Shown here: positions 50,559-62,004 of the stretch, piece by piece
How the letters are laid out: every line of letters starts with the position of its first letter
How positions within the stretch are numbered: position 1 is the first letter of the stretch
Assembly: GCA_949357655.1 (NCBI GenBank)
Contig: CASHTG010000015.1
Coordinates: 1,054,001-1,118,000 of the forward strand
Direction of reading: 5' to 3'
DNA length: 64,000 nucleotides
Source of the DNA: Parascedosporium putredinis
Lineage: Eukaryota > Ascomycota > Sordariomycetes > Microascales > Microascaceae
Program-made: the position numbers and the translations under genes
Notes under the pieces: model-generated
Told to the model about the DNA's origin: nothing
What the model saw: only the letters and a program-made list of their open reading frames with translations
Database searches by the model: none

Positions 50559-52604
50559 CTATGCAGAAAACACTGGGAGACCGGTGACGGCGCGTCTCGC
50601 CAGCGTCGGCGAAGGGGACTTGTATCATCGACGTCGCTTTCCAACTGTCGCTCAATGGTAAAGACAAATTCATCCGAGGCGCGGCGGGCTGGCCGTAAAT
50701 CGGGGAGAGCAGCGGCCATGGCAGAGTCGGGGAGGACGCGAGAGAGGTGAGGGTCGAGGTATCGGAGTCGTCGGCGGGGCCGGTAGCCGTAAAAGACGTG
50801 TCGATGGTGATCTTTTTGTCCAGCTTGGATGGGCGAGCGGCCCCGCTCTTGACAGTCTTGAACGTATCCGCCACGGTATTTTGGAGGGACGAGGTCGTCT
50901 TCTTGGGCTTTCGCGATTTCGGGGCGCGTGGCTTCGCGGGCCCTTTCTTGACACCAGCCTTGGCGGCGCTGGTTGTGGTGGCAGGTTTGGCGGAGGAAAT
51001 ACCAGCCGACGACTTGACAAAGGAAAGCTTCGTTTGCGACTTGAGGGAGATCCTGCTGGTCGCGATGCCTGAGGGCTTGGGGCTCGCCCTCGGGGTAGGG
51101 ATCCCTGGACCTGATCCACGTGCTTGGAGAGGACCTCGGCGATTCCACCAGCACCATCCTGAGCTGACTGGGAGCGTGGGGGCGATGCGAGACAGACCTC
51201 GACCTTGCTCCGTCGCAACATTTCGACGCGGCGCTTCAGATCCTCTTCGGTGAGCTCGGCCGCTTCGCCCGTATCCTTGTCGTCCCAGCGGGGAGCTGGG
51301 CCAGGTCCGCTATATCGTCACACTTGCCCTTGACGATGAGATCCCAGCAATCCTTGAATTCGACGCCCGAGGGCTCGGGGTCGAGATTGACCCACGCGGT
51401 GAAGCCATCCCTGCGGCCGCGCGTAACCTGGCAGAACTCCTTGACCAGGCGGCGGACGCCGGGAATCTTGAGGCTGGTGCCAACAACAAGAACAGCGTCG
51501 GGGCGGTTGCGCAAGTCGGCCATGCTCACGTTGCCAATGGCATCCTCGTCGGGGTTGGACTCGTTGTACAGGACAATTCGTGGTCGGATACGGCCAACGC
51601 CCTGGCTACGCTTCCTCGCAAACTTGATTCGCAGTTCCTCTTGGGTTTGGCAGGTCTGGCAGAGAGGGGCCTCGTGGCTCGTGAATCGGTCGCCGTCGAA
51701 GGATTCGAGTTCTCCGCACTTGGTGCACACCATCTTCTGGAGCCCGCCGTGGAGCTGGACAGTGACGGGCCAAGGGCCCTTGATGTTGAGGGGCACATTC
51801 GTGGCTAGGGGTTGCATATTGGTATCGATACAGTCGACATTTTGGGTATACAGGCGCATCAAGCGGCCCTCGGCGGCCAGGGAGGCTAGCAGATGGTGGA
51901 AGGGGGTGGGGGTAGCCTTGCTCGTCATAGAAGCGAGCTCGCGGACCATGGTGTGGAAAGATTGGGTGGAGGAATCGTCGCGGTAGACGGCGGCATCGAA
52001 CAGGTGTTTACCGGAGCCTTTGAGCTTGTGCTGCGTCTTGAGGGTCGCGAATAGTCCGGAACTGGAACGAAAGTCGGGAATACCTGCGGATACAGAGATG
52101 CCGGCACCAGCAATGACGACAATCTTTTTCTTTTTCCGCAAAACCTTGAGAAGGCGTTCCAACTGGGCACAATCGTCACTAGTATTGTCCTCGAGGGATT
52201 CGCACAGAGTTTGGAGGTCAAGATACTCGGTCGTTCGCGGTTTTGGCTGGGTAATCTTGCGTTTTTTAGCAGGGGGGCCCATCGGCTGTAGAGGGTTCCG
52301 GCGCGCCCACGCAAATCTCGTCACCGTGAAGTGCGCTGACGGAGCGACTCGTCGCCTTGATGGGAGACTGTGACCCAGACAGGGATGTGGTGGCGGAAGG
52401 AGACGGGTAGCCATTGATTGAAATATCCATATCGGGTGGGCTCGCGGGTAAGGAGGGCGATTTGGAGAGGATAGATAGTGGCGATGAAGGCAACGAGGAG
52501 GGTGACCTGGAGGCGGGCGGCGTGGAGATTTGGCCGGCTTCGTGATCCTCGTCACATCTCGAGAGGGCCTCGGGGTTATTATCCAAGGCTAATAATTGAG
52601 ACAT
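50559..52604 (-). CDS. hst4: NAD-dependent histone deacetylase, Hst3/Hst4 class sirtuin
   Basis: Nuclear sirtuin; yeast Hst3/Hst4 remove acetyl from histone H3 K56 after S phase. A Ser/Pro-rich N-terminus (starting MSQLLALDNNPEAL) contains a basic AKKRK stretch and precedes the catalytic core. The core shows the NAD-binding loop GAGISVSAGIPDFRSSSGLF, YTQNVDCID, the catalytic-His motif QLHGGLQ, two zinc-binding CxxC pairs (CTKC and CQTC) and GTSLKIPGV. The spacing and the RLVKEFCQ/NLDPEP region fit Hst3/Hst4 better than Sir2 or Hst2. A long low-complexity Lys/Ala/Ser/Thr-rich tail follows. The frame slips at the C run seen as six G at 52272-52277, at 51290-51293 and near 51120, and again in the tail. 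The stop is therefore uncertain: 50559-50561 follows the frame containing ASDEFVFTIERQLESDVDD; stops at 50470 and about 50393 are alternatives. Apparently intronless. Confidence 0.94.
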
Positions 52605-53461
52605 ATCGCGTCGGGCAAGGAGGTGCGAATACGCAACCTCGTGCTATGTGAAGGAGAAGGGAGAATACCGATGATGAAGAATAAATGTAAAAGGGGGAGG
52701 AAGGTGAGTGGATGAGTGGATCCCTGAGGGATATAAGAAGAGTGGAATGAATTGAAGATGGGAGAGAAAGGGAGTTGGAGAAGAGAGAGTGTGAGAGAGA
52801 CAAAGGGTCGGCGAGAAGTAGAGGAAGAGTGAATAGGTGACGGGGCCAGGCGGATCCTCTTGAGTTATTGGGGCATAGTTTGAATTTTCCTTAGTTCGAT
52901 ATCAAAGGGATTTTGTAATCATGGTGTGAAGAGGGAAAGAGATGGGTTTTGGGTTTGTTTTTTTTTCTTCTTTCTTAGAAAGCGAATAGGTCGGTCGCTG
53001 TGAGAAAGGAATCCGGTAAAGGAGAAGAGGACCCCAGATCAGTGGAGAAGCAAATTGTTTGGGGGAGCAGGCAAAGGCCGAGGCCAAAGAGCCAAAGACA
53101 CCAGCAATGGGAGCGGGTCCGGTGGTTGTTTTTAATTCGGCTGTATTCGAAAGGCGCTCTGGGCTGGGCGGAGAGGGAATTCGATCTCAGGAAGAGAGAA
53201 TGTGTTTGTAGGAGTGAGAGAGAGAGAGCGACAAGAGAGAGGAGAGAGGAAGGGGGCGGCAAGTGTACAAAGAGGAAGAGGAAGAGAGGGGCGGTGCCGA
53301 ATGGAGGTAAGTCGAGGGTGGGAAATACTGGAAATGAGGGAAGAGTCCAAAACAAAAAAGGAAGAGATGGACGGAACAGGCCAGGAAAAAGAATGGGGAA
53401 GGGTCGATGCGCAGAGCCGGGTCGGGTCGGTGGTTGCGTCGTCGGGAGGTTGATGTGTTGG

Positions 53462-53496
53462 ACTGGTGGACTGGTGGACTGTTGGACTGTTGGACT
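53462..53496. repeat. 8-bp tandem repeat CTGKTGGA
   Basis: Four consecutive octamers, two with G and two with T at the fourth position, inside the purine-rich tract upstream of the sirtuin. Confidence 0.85.
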
Positions 53497-53815
53497 AGGG
53501 GAGGCACAGTCTGCCAATATGTGAATGTGGATGGATCGATGGGCTGGAGGGATTGATGATGTCGATAGAGTTTCCTGGGCTGAATGGGCCGGCCGCACGG
53601 CTGTTTTGGTTGGACTTCTCTTGGAGTGATGAGGGGATAAAACAACAGTACAGGACGGGCAATAATAAAGGGATCGCTGAGCCGTTGTGGTTGCGGGTTT
53701 TGCCTCGTCACGGAAACCGCTCTACTTTAGATTCATTCACTTGGGTGGGGGACGGAAGAAATCTATTGCTTTGGCAAAGAAAAAGGGAAAGCGGAGGGGG
53801 GACGAGGACCGGGGG

Positions 53816-53897
53816 TGGGAATGGCAATGGGAATGGCAATGGGACTGGGAATGGCGACTGGGAATGGCGACGAGGAACGGGGACTGGGAACGGGAAG
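53816..53897. repeat. GGGAAT/GGCAAT hexamer minisatellite
   Basis: About 80 bp of degenerate hexamers (GGGAAT, GGCAAT, GGGACT, GGCGAC) in tandem with some higher-order 12-bp and 18-bp periodicity. Non-coding, upstream of the sirtuin gene. Confidence 0.85.
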
Positions 53898-56800
53898 ATT
53901 AGACTTCCATGGAGAAGCACAAAAGGTCTGGGCTGGACTGAACTGACGTGATGATAATACGGTGTGAGTTGTGAGTTGGAAGCGACTAGTTGGGCCCGGG
54001 CCGTTGAACAGCAAATGTTGTTGTTTTCCTTTCCAATGCTCTCCTGTTTCCCATCCTTTTCCTCGCCTCAAGTGCTCTCTTTCTCTTGGTCAAATCCCCT
54101 TGTTTTCGCTTTTCCACCCCTCGGCCGAACAAGTGCGGTCGGGCGGGCTTGCACCGATACTAGTGGCCAGAGCCATCCGATGGCCGACAAATATCTTGTC
54201 CCTGACCTCCCTCACGTCAAATGTTCTCTCTCCTCTTTGAATCACAGCAAGCTGGGGCTCTTGCAATGCCACATCACTCAAATCCAAAAAGGGTCCGCTG
54301 TCTCGATACATGTAGATGGTCGATGGTGGGTTTGCTCATATTTCTCACGCATGCAATATGATGTTGAAAATATCCATTCTCCTGGACACAGCATTGCCCC
54401 ACAAACCGGCCTGTAACCGTGGTTAAGCCAAAAGACCTAGAGCACGGGAGCCGGGACTGGCATTAATCAGTTTGACTTTGACTCAAGTCGTCATCTCACA
54501 TCAATTGAGCGATGAAGTACATCCATCGCCGCATGCACCGTATGGAAAACAGAAGGGGTTTCAAAAGGGGCCACTAGCCTGCATGGGTACTGTCGAAGGA
54601 AGAAGGTTTTCTTCTTGCTGGTCAAGATGTCGAAGAGCCGGCAACTATTAGCCATTCGCCATCGGAGGCAGGGCACGATCGGAGGCCACTCTTAGACTGG
54701 TTTCTCTTGCCACCTCTCTTAACCCATTCAAACATACGCACTCTTGTAATCATCACACGCCTACCCAGGAAGATATATTGAAGAATCCGACAAGAGTTTC
54801 GGGCGCACTTTTGGGGGAAATGAGGCCAATCGATTATCCGCTCACTGCTTTTCTCCTGGATGAGGTCCATGAGTACATCAACGAGTGTACCTCCCGATTC
54901 AATGGATCCATGGATTCATACAAGTAGATCGATCAAGTTATTTGCACGTTGCAGCCAGTCCCCGAACCGTTTCCCACCCTTTCGAAACAACAAGAGTGCC
55001 ACAGGGCGCCAGCGAGAGGAGCGAGACGTGAGTAGGCCTGGTAGGGAAAATTCGGTGTCCAAGCAACTCAAAGCCGCCCCAGGCTGCCTACGCGGCGGAT
55101 TGTGCCAACACTTCCCGAACGCTCCTGTCCAAATATTTCTGCCCGAGCCGCCATGGTGTAAAACCGACTCATGGTGCACTGCTGTCAATCCCTCAAACCG
55201 AATCTACTTCACACATGTCGTAGTCGCCTTGATAAGCTTACATGCAAGCTACAACCATAGGCCAACTAGGTGATCTTTCTTTTTATTTAGCTTCGAACCC
55301 AAACAGTCATCGGGTCTCGCATGTGGCGCCACACGGCTGATTTTTGACATGAGGGACGTTGAGCGCTGTCGACAAGACAGTGACGTCCACGTTCGTGGTT
55401 GAGCTGTACACCCTCATTTACTGTTAAGGTTGGGATGAAAAACACAAGACAAAGCAAGCTTAGAGTATCGACCTAACCACGGACGACGGACGACGCGGGC
55501 CTCGAGGGATTTCACTCCACAAGCTCAAAACCAAGCCTTGGAAGTTTGAGAGGCATAGAAATAATGGTGGCCCCTCGCCCGAATCTCCAACAACCCACAA
55601 AGTTAAGCCATGCACATCCGGATGCAGCAGCGTAGGGGTCGACGTGACAAAGCCGACGGCCGACGTGGAGATCTCATCCCATCTGCAGTGCGGTAGATGA
55701 TGCAAGTCAAACTGTCCCCCAGGTACCCGTGTCAGCACCTCCCCTTGGTCTCGACCGGCATTTGGTGGGGAGTGGGCGTCCAAAACATACATTTAAAGCT
55801 GGGGAAGCCGACCCCATCTTTGTACTAGTGACCTGAGCCGCGGGTCGGGAGCGAGTGCGGAAGAGTGAGGAGTGGAGTAGCATTATCTAATCCTCCGTCA
55901 ACTGCCCAGTGCACCCACAGTGCCCTGCATATGGTCATCTTACCAAAAGAAAACAGATCCCTCAAAAGAAAACAACAGACCAAGGACATGTCGTTGCCAG
56001 GCCTACAGCCACCTTTAGTCAGCACATCCCTGAACTCACGTGTCTTCAATATTATGTAAGATATCTCTTCTTCCCTTGTCTGGAGTCAAGATTTAATGGC
56101 AATATCGAGAGTGAGAGAGGGGAGAGAGGGAGAAAAACAAAGAAGAGGAAAATAAACTCATCCATATATCCATCTATAGAAATACACTATGGCATATCTT
56201 GGTATAGGGTAGTCAGCCACCCTCCCTCTACTTTTCCTCGACCTGTAAGTATAATAGTTGATAGATGTAGGGTGTTGTGAAGCATCAGATAAGTTTGGGC
56301 AGGTGCCACCCCCACCACACACCCCATCCGCCTAGTTCCATGGCACCTGCCGACCTTTGTCTTATGGAGCCCCGCCGTTCGCAGCTTGACACCGAGAAAT
56401 TGAGCACAAGTCACTTATGCATTCACTCCACAAGCTCATAGTAGCCATTCCTAGAGCTTCACTCTCAACTCAAGCTGCTTCAATCCAACAGACACAAAAA
56501 TATACCCCTCCAGTCAACCCTAGAATACAGTTCAGTATCATTCACCCTCAATTAAGACACAGCTCCTGACCTCTCTATCTTCATCCCAGTCCTTCCTTCT
56601 TAAAGAATTGAGTCCATCTCGCTGTTGTCAAAGAGGAGTGCCCTCTAGAGGAAGGCTGAGAGGACGGGCCTATCTCCACCCACCACCCAAGCCATGCCCG
56701 CGGTCATCCTTATCGTCACCATATCGCCCTATGATTCCAAGTTATCCAGTGTCTAAAGGGAAGTAGCTAGCAGAGAGCTTGGATTTCCAGGGTGACTGGA

Positions 56801-57054
56801 ATTACTCGTTCTGTTCGTTGGGCAAATGACCTCAAATCCCATCCTCTGTGCTTCTTCAATCCTCCGATGAACCAAGTCCTCGCCTATCCTTCTCCCCAGC
56901 AAAACCTAGCCTCAACTTATCTTCTCCTCCCCCTTCTCCGTGTATACTCGTTTGAGATATTGCAGTTTTCTCAAGTATTATACCCCTTGCGCCTTGTTCT
57001 CTATCTCCTTCCTTTTCCATCCATCTCTCGTCGACATCTCCCTCACACTTCGTC

Positions 57055-60000
57055 ATGGCTATGGATGTTACGACGGAGGCTTCCAACGGAATGCCCTTTC
57101 TTGAAAACTCCCTGCCGAGCGTTCTTCCGGACGTGGATGATCTTTTGGCGGGGAGGTTCCGGTCAACCTAACCCTCTCACCCTTGACCAAAGAGCTTCGC
57201 CGAAGGGTGGACGACATTCGTCGACGGGGTTGCTACCAGTATGCAAATCAGGATAAACCTTCGTCCCTAAACCCGATATTCCTCAAGAGCATATCTAACT
57301 TATATCTATAGAACGGTTGCTTGGTCAAAATCTGGCACCATAGCCTCCATCACTCCCGATGGTCTCTATGTTGAGTTCAGGTTTCTTCGCTGCAATCCTG
57401 ATGACGGCTCCTGGCAACTCGGTGAGCCTACGCGGTGTGATCTACTCTCCGGCTCCGACACGGTCCCTCTCGTCCACCTGGCCTGGAGTCCTACTGCTGT
57501 CCCCGAGCTAGCCGTGTTGGACGGCGTGGGCCGGCTCTCTCTACTCGCCTTCCCCCACGCTCTCAACAAGGCCCACCTCTCCCGGAAATGGGACGCGGAT
57601 CTAGTGGATGATCTGAACGCTGTTGTCGGTTGCCACTGGCTAAACCTCATGCCGCCGAGTCGTCAATTCAACGTCTTGCACGGACCTGCCGTCAAAGATA
57701 ACAACAAATACCGCTATGAGACCTCTTTCATACACAGCTTTGGACCCTACCATCCAAATGCCACCAAAAGCTCCCTCCTCTGCGTTACTACCAACGGCCA
57801 GCTCAAGCTATTTTATTCACAAAACACTGGCCGGATTGAGGAGTTGCCGATGGATATCGAGCGGATTGGTAGCACTGACGACATGATAACCCATGCATCA
57901 ATCTGCACGGACAAGAGTACGTAAAGACGGACGGTAGACCCCCGACACTCTCCGGCCGATGACGCGCCGTAGCGGCTAACCCCTTGGCTTACCTAGACTT
58001 CCTATATCTTGCCCTGGCAACCGCATCTCGCCAACTGAAGTTGGTCAAGGTCACGTTGCAATGGGGCCAGGCCGCCAGTGATAAGCCGGGTGTGGTGAAC
58101 CCCTTGCACCCCACGCTCGTCGAACGACACCTAGCCTCAACGAGCTGGCACCAGTACGGGCCCAACGATTCGCCCTTTGATTCCGCCATGACGCAAATCT
58201 CCCACATCGAAGCTCTACCCTCCACCCTCGAAAACGACGGCCAAGCTTGGTCGCCTCCGCTAATCTTGACCGTTCGGTCTTATCTCCCTTCACCAGACTC
58301 ACCGTATCAAGAAGTAGCCAGCATAATCGACAGGTGGCAGGTCTTGGTCGACCAGCCCCAAACCGTCCATCCGGCGTTCGCCTCCTTGGGAGGGCAGAGG
58401 CAAACCCCCACCTCTGATGTGCAGGTAAGTTCATCTCTTGCGAGTCGTCTACTCTCGCGGTTTTCGCCTCCCTTGCGCTGCTCGCCGCTAACACTGTCAC
58501 CCCTTTGCTACAGCCGGCGACACGACTCCAAAAGGGCGAGCCGCTTACTTTTAACAAAGTGATTGTGGGCCTCCAAGTCTTGCAGTTCGGCAAGGTTCTG
58601 GGCATCTCATTTTCCGATGGAACCCTCGAGTACCGCGACCGCCTTACCCTGAATGAAATTTATCACGAGCCTAACGTGGAACGGATCGGGAACCCTCACC
58701 AAGTCGGCTTCGTCTTTCCTAATCCAAGCCCTTGTAAGAAAGCCCCCTTGCTCCCCGCCGTTGTCTATCTACCGTTGCCTACGCCCCGGGCTCCTGTCGG
58801 ACAAAGTCTAAAGATGCAAAATCGCTTTTCCAGGTCTTCAGCTTGTTCTCTCGCCCACAAACTGCTCCCTAGTGCAGGTCGCGGCCGATGGTGCGCTGAA
58901 ATGGAAGCATCTCCAATTCAGCGAGGAGGATATCGGAAACTCCACACAAGATCGTAAGAGCCCTCCCCTCCTTTGAGCGCCTCGATATTTGTTCTAGGCC
59001 GAGGGGCTAACGGCATAACAGCCCAATACTCACCCGTCATTGCTGCCCTCACCGTGGCGACCGGCGCTGCCATCTACTACATGTCAACCTTTGATGATAT
59101 ACTGGCTGTAGCCCGGCCATTTGCCGACAAGAAGCGTAAGTCTAGCATGGAAACATCAGAAGGCTAAATTGGGGGGGCAATCGCTTTTCTTTTCTCTCTC
59201 TTCCTTTTCTCGTCGACATGACTTGTGCTTTTGCTAACCCAGCGACACTCTACCCCGATGCACAGGATTCAACTATGACTTTGCCAACGACGTCTTGTCG
59301 ATGCTCAAAGTTACGGTAGATTACTCCGAGGAAAGTCACCACGATAATCTCGTACGAAACACTCACCTGCAAATGTGCCTCAGCATACTAGCGAACCTGG
59401 GCTTCCACGGCCAATATCACCCACGCACATTTGGAAGTAAATTCTCTACTTTAGCCTTGAACGCGAGAAACATTGTGATTCTCGTGACAATCGCGAGCAA
59501 CGCCCCCAGCCATCTTAAAGACAGGCTAAGCCCTCTCGATGAACCTGGTAAGGACCACCCTTTCACCACTATGCGTCTGCTCAGAAAGACGGAAAGGGCG
59601 CAAGGGGATAGGAGAGAATCGTCTAGCTAACCTGCACTCTCTTTTTCTTTTTCTCTTTCACTTTACAGAGGTCATCGAAGCCCTTGCCGGATGCGCAAAG
59701 TGGTCCATCGACCTCATATCATGGCTCGCGGACAGCCTCTTCTCGCTCCTAGATGACCCGAAATTTACCGCGCTGGTTAAGGACCCAGCCAAGTTTAGCG
59801 CCGTAACAGCCTACTTGCAAGAGAAAAATGACGTGGCGCTCCACCTCCTCCTCTGCTCTTCGACCAGAGGGCTGCTTGTGGCGGTCTGCCGTCGGCTCCA
59901 GCACCTCGATGCCCTAGGGAACAGGGTGATTGGGTTCTGGGAGACGCAAGCTTTGCAGCAAGGGCAGCCTGACGCCAAGGTTCCCAACTTCGCCCTCCAC

Positions 60001-60668
60001 CGAGCGTACCAGCGGATGCAGCAAATCACATCTTCGAGCCTCGTCAAGGCTCAGGAGTTTGAGAAGCTACTCGCGCAGCTCGGCAGTGATATCCGGTCCA
60101 CCTACTCGACGGTGCTGACGGCCATGATTAGTAAGGCGGTCGGCCAGCCACCACCGCAAGCTGGTGCAGCTATTAGCAAGCATCTGGATACAGCGATTAA
60201 ACAGGCTCAGGCGCAGTGCGAGCTCGGTATGCTCCTCGGAGGGCCCATCCACCCAATGTTTCGCAAAGCCCTCGGACAGTTCTTTGCCAGCCATCTGGCG
60301 GGCTTCAAGGTAACGGTCGATCCTGCCAGGCTCTTCTTCCACGACTATTCGCTGCTCGAGATCGCCGCAGATAGCCCCGAAAGCTTTGCCAAGAAGCGGG
60401 CCGGGGCGGTCTACATTGACATGTTTCGTAAAGTAGAGATCTCGCCGGGCCAGGCAGACCAGCACCCTAATGGCAACGACGGCGGGGCCAGCGGCAGGAG
60501 CAATGGTCCGGTCTGGAGCGGCCTGTGGCGTCGCTGTGTGAGGTGCGCATCCGTGATGGAGGATATGTCGAGCCCTCGGCCTGGCTTCTCCTACGTTTTG
60601 GCTCAGCAAAGAAAATGCGCTTGTGGCGGGGTTGGGCATTGCTACCCAAGGGCGAGATTGTGAATTGA
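57055..60668 (+). CDS. MED16: Mediator complex subunit 16 (MED16/SIN4)
   Basis: Tail-module subunit of Mediator that relays signals from activators to RNA polymerase II. Eight exons: 57055-57238, 57312-57916, 57997-58424, 58513-58733, 58834-58953, 59022-59135, 59266-59547 and 59669-60668; all phases fit. The N-terminal half is a WD-like propeller: TVAWSKSGTIASITPDGLYV, VPLVHLAWSPTAVPELAVLD and, after several introns, LVLSPTNCSLVQVAADGALK. The alpha-helical C-terminal half starts around RFNYDFANDVLSMLK. It ends in a cysteine-rich box (WRRCVRC...KCAC) that reads CGGGWALLPKGE only after one base is added at 60628-60631, moving the stop to 60666-60668. A second slip is at the G run 57150-57153. 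It is convergent with the secreted-protein gene. Confidence 0.93.
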
Positions 60669-61313
60669 GGGCTCAAGGCCCATCTCACATCAATTGATAC
60701 ATATACATATTCTTTTGGGCGGGAGCGAATAAAAACTAGAGCTGTAATGGACGCAATAAAGACTAGCGAGTTGCTTCTGAGCTGGGCAAGCCGGTGTGCC
60801 ATGTTGTTAGATTCATGTTTTGTCCGCCTTTGCCTTTCCATAATCCCAAGAGTAAAACAAACATAGATAGTACCTGGCTCACATCGGTGATACATCGTCC
60901 GTTTTGGGGGCCTCCTCTAATCTCGATTGCCATCATTCGTTCTAGATCAAGGCCAGAAGCTCGTGGCTCCGAAGACGGCAAGACGAAATGCAATAGAACC
61001 GAACAGCTACATATAGTGTCAAGACACCGAGTGGCCAGGCATTGAATGAAGAATTTTAGTTTTTCTTGATTTATTTTTATTTCACTTTTTTGTTCATAAT
61101 TGCCCCACCATTGGATTATTGTTACAATAGTGTGTTCTGGGGTATTGAGTTGGCGACCCAGGGCATCATTGCCACCATTGATAGGTCTCCTCCCCTCCTA
61201 CAGGCCTGCTAGGCTTCTCTCTCTCTCTCTCTCGTGAATGAATATATGTGTTACTCTCACGACGTATCCTCCTCCTCGTTTCCTCGTGCCCATCCCGTTG
61301 CTTCGATCCCGCT
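60669..61313. terminator. Convergent 3' region of MED16 and secreted-protein gene
   Basis: About 645 bp between facing stop codons. It contains TCAATTGA at 60,690-60,697, AT-rich sequence around 61,050-61,130 suited to polyadenylation, and a (TC)n run at 61,216-61,233 just past the secreted-protein stop. Confidence 0.5.
61216..61233. repeat. (TC)n microsatellite
   Basis: Nine tandem TC units in the probable 3' UTR of the small secreted-protein gene. Confidence 0.85.
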
Positions 61314-62004
61314 TCAAGGAGCAGAGTCACCCTGGAAGTCGACGCTCTGGCTGGCGTCGCCGGCGGCATCCTCGTCGATCTTGATGTTGTTGGCGAGCTT
61401 CTTTTGCTTATCGGCAATGTCCTCGGTCCTGTCCTGGCCCTGGGCCTGCTCGATCTCGAGAAGGAGAGAGAAGAGCTCGAGCTTGAGGACCTTGTTCTTG
61501 ATCTTGCTGTTGGTGAGAGAAGAGCTGGGTTAGCATAAAGAGCGCGGCAGAGACACAAGAGGTGGAGGAGGTGGAAAAAGAAAAAGAGGCAACACATACC
61601 CGACCTGAAGGCGAGCTCCCTCTTCGGTGTTCTTGCCGCCAGCAGCCTCGATGGCCTCGTTGAAGCCGCCGGCGTCGGTCTCGGCGTTCTCGGCAGTCTG
61701 GCGGGCGGCCTTGAGAATGGCAAGGTCGTCGGCGGAGACACCGGCGAGGTTGGCGCGGAACTCTTCTACCTGTTGGTTGGTATCTCGTTAGCATCATGCG
61801 CCGACATTGACTACTTGGGAGAACAAAAAAAAGTGTGCGAGAGCGGGAGGGACTTACAGGGAACTTGGCAGCGACCTCGGCGAGGGCATTTCCGGCGACA
61901 CCGTCGGAGATCTGGAAGTCGGCATAGTCCTGGACGGAGAGGACGTTCTGCTGGCCGAGAACGGCGGAGACGAAGGCGAAAAGGGCGAGCTTGGAGAACT
62001 GCAT
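61314..62004 (-). CDS. Small secreted protein, cysteine-free, conserved fungal type
   Basis: Three exons (61858-62004, 61600-61769, 61314-61506) in perfect phase encode about 169 residues. The N-terminus is a classical signal peptide (MQFSKLALFAFVSAVLG, cleavage probably before QQNV). The mature protein is acidic, Ala/Glu/Asp/Lys-rich, predicted almost entirely helical, and has no Cys or Trp. It is thus unlike disulfide-rich effectors and closer to the abundant helical secreted proteins that I recall from Sordariomycete genomes. The biochemical role is unknown. Start context AAAATGCAG is good and the leader upstream (62,005-62,160) is strongly CT-rich on the coding strand, a common mark of highly expressed fungal genes. 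No frame error is needed. Codon choice is strongly biased to C-ending codons, also consistent with high expression. Confidence 0.87.

Larger units (their letters stand above)
52605..57054. promoter_or_regulatory. Divergent region between sirtuin and MED16, with polypurine tract
   Basis: 4.45 kb between start codons facing apart. From about 52,650 to 53,950 the + strand is strongly purine-rich; as the 5' leader and promoter of the leftward sirtuin gene it reads as a CT-rich tract. Long open frames here on the - strand consist of Leu/Ser/Pro runs and are by-products of composition. The rest holds TACATGTA (54,307), TCAATTGA (54,501) and no recognisable gene. Confidence 0.5.

Noticed and set aside
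52975..53711. Two long open frames of 174-207 codons on the - strand
   Set aside because: They are Ser/Pro/Leu-rich by-products of the polypyrimidine tract upstream of the sirtuin, in two overlapping frames.
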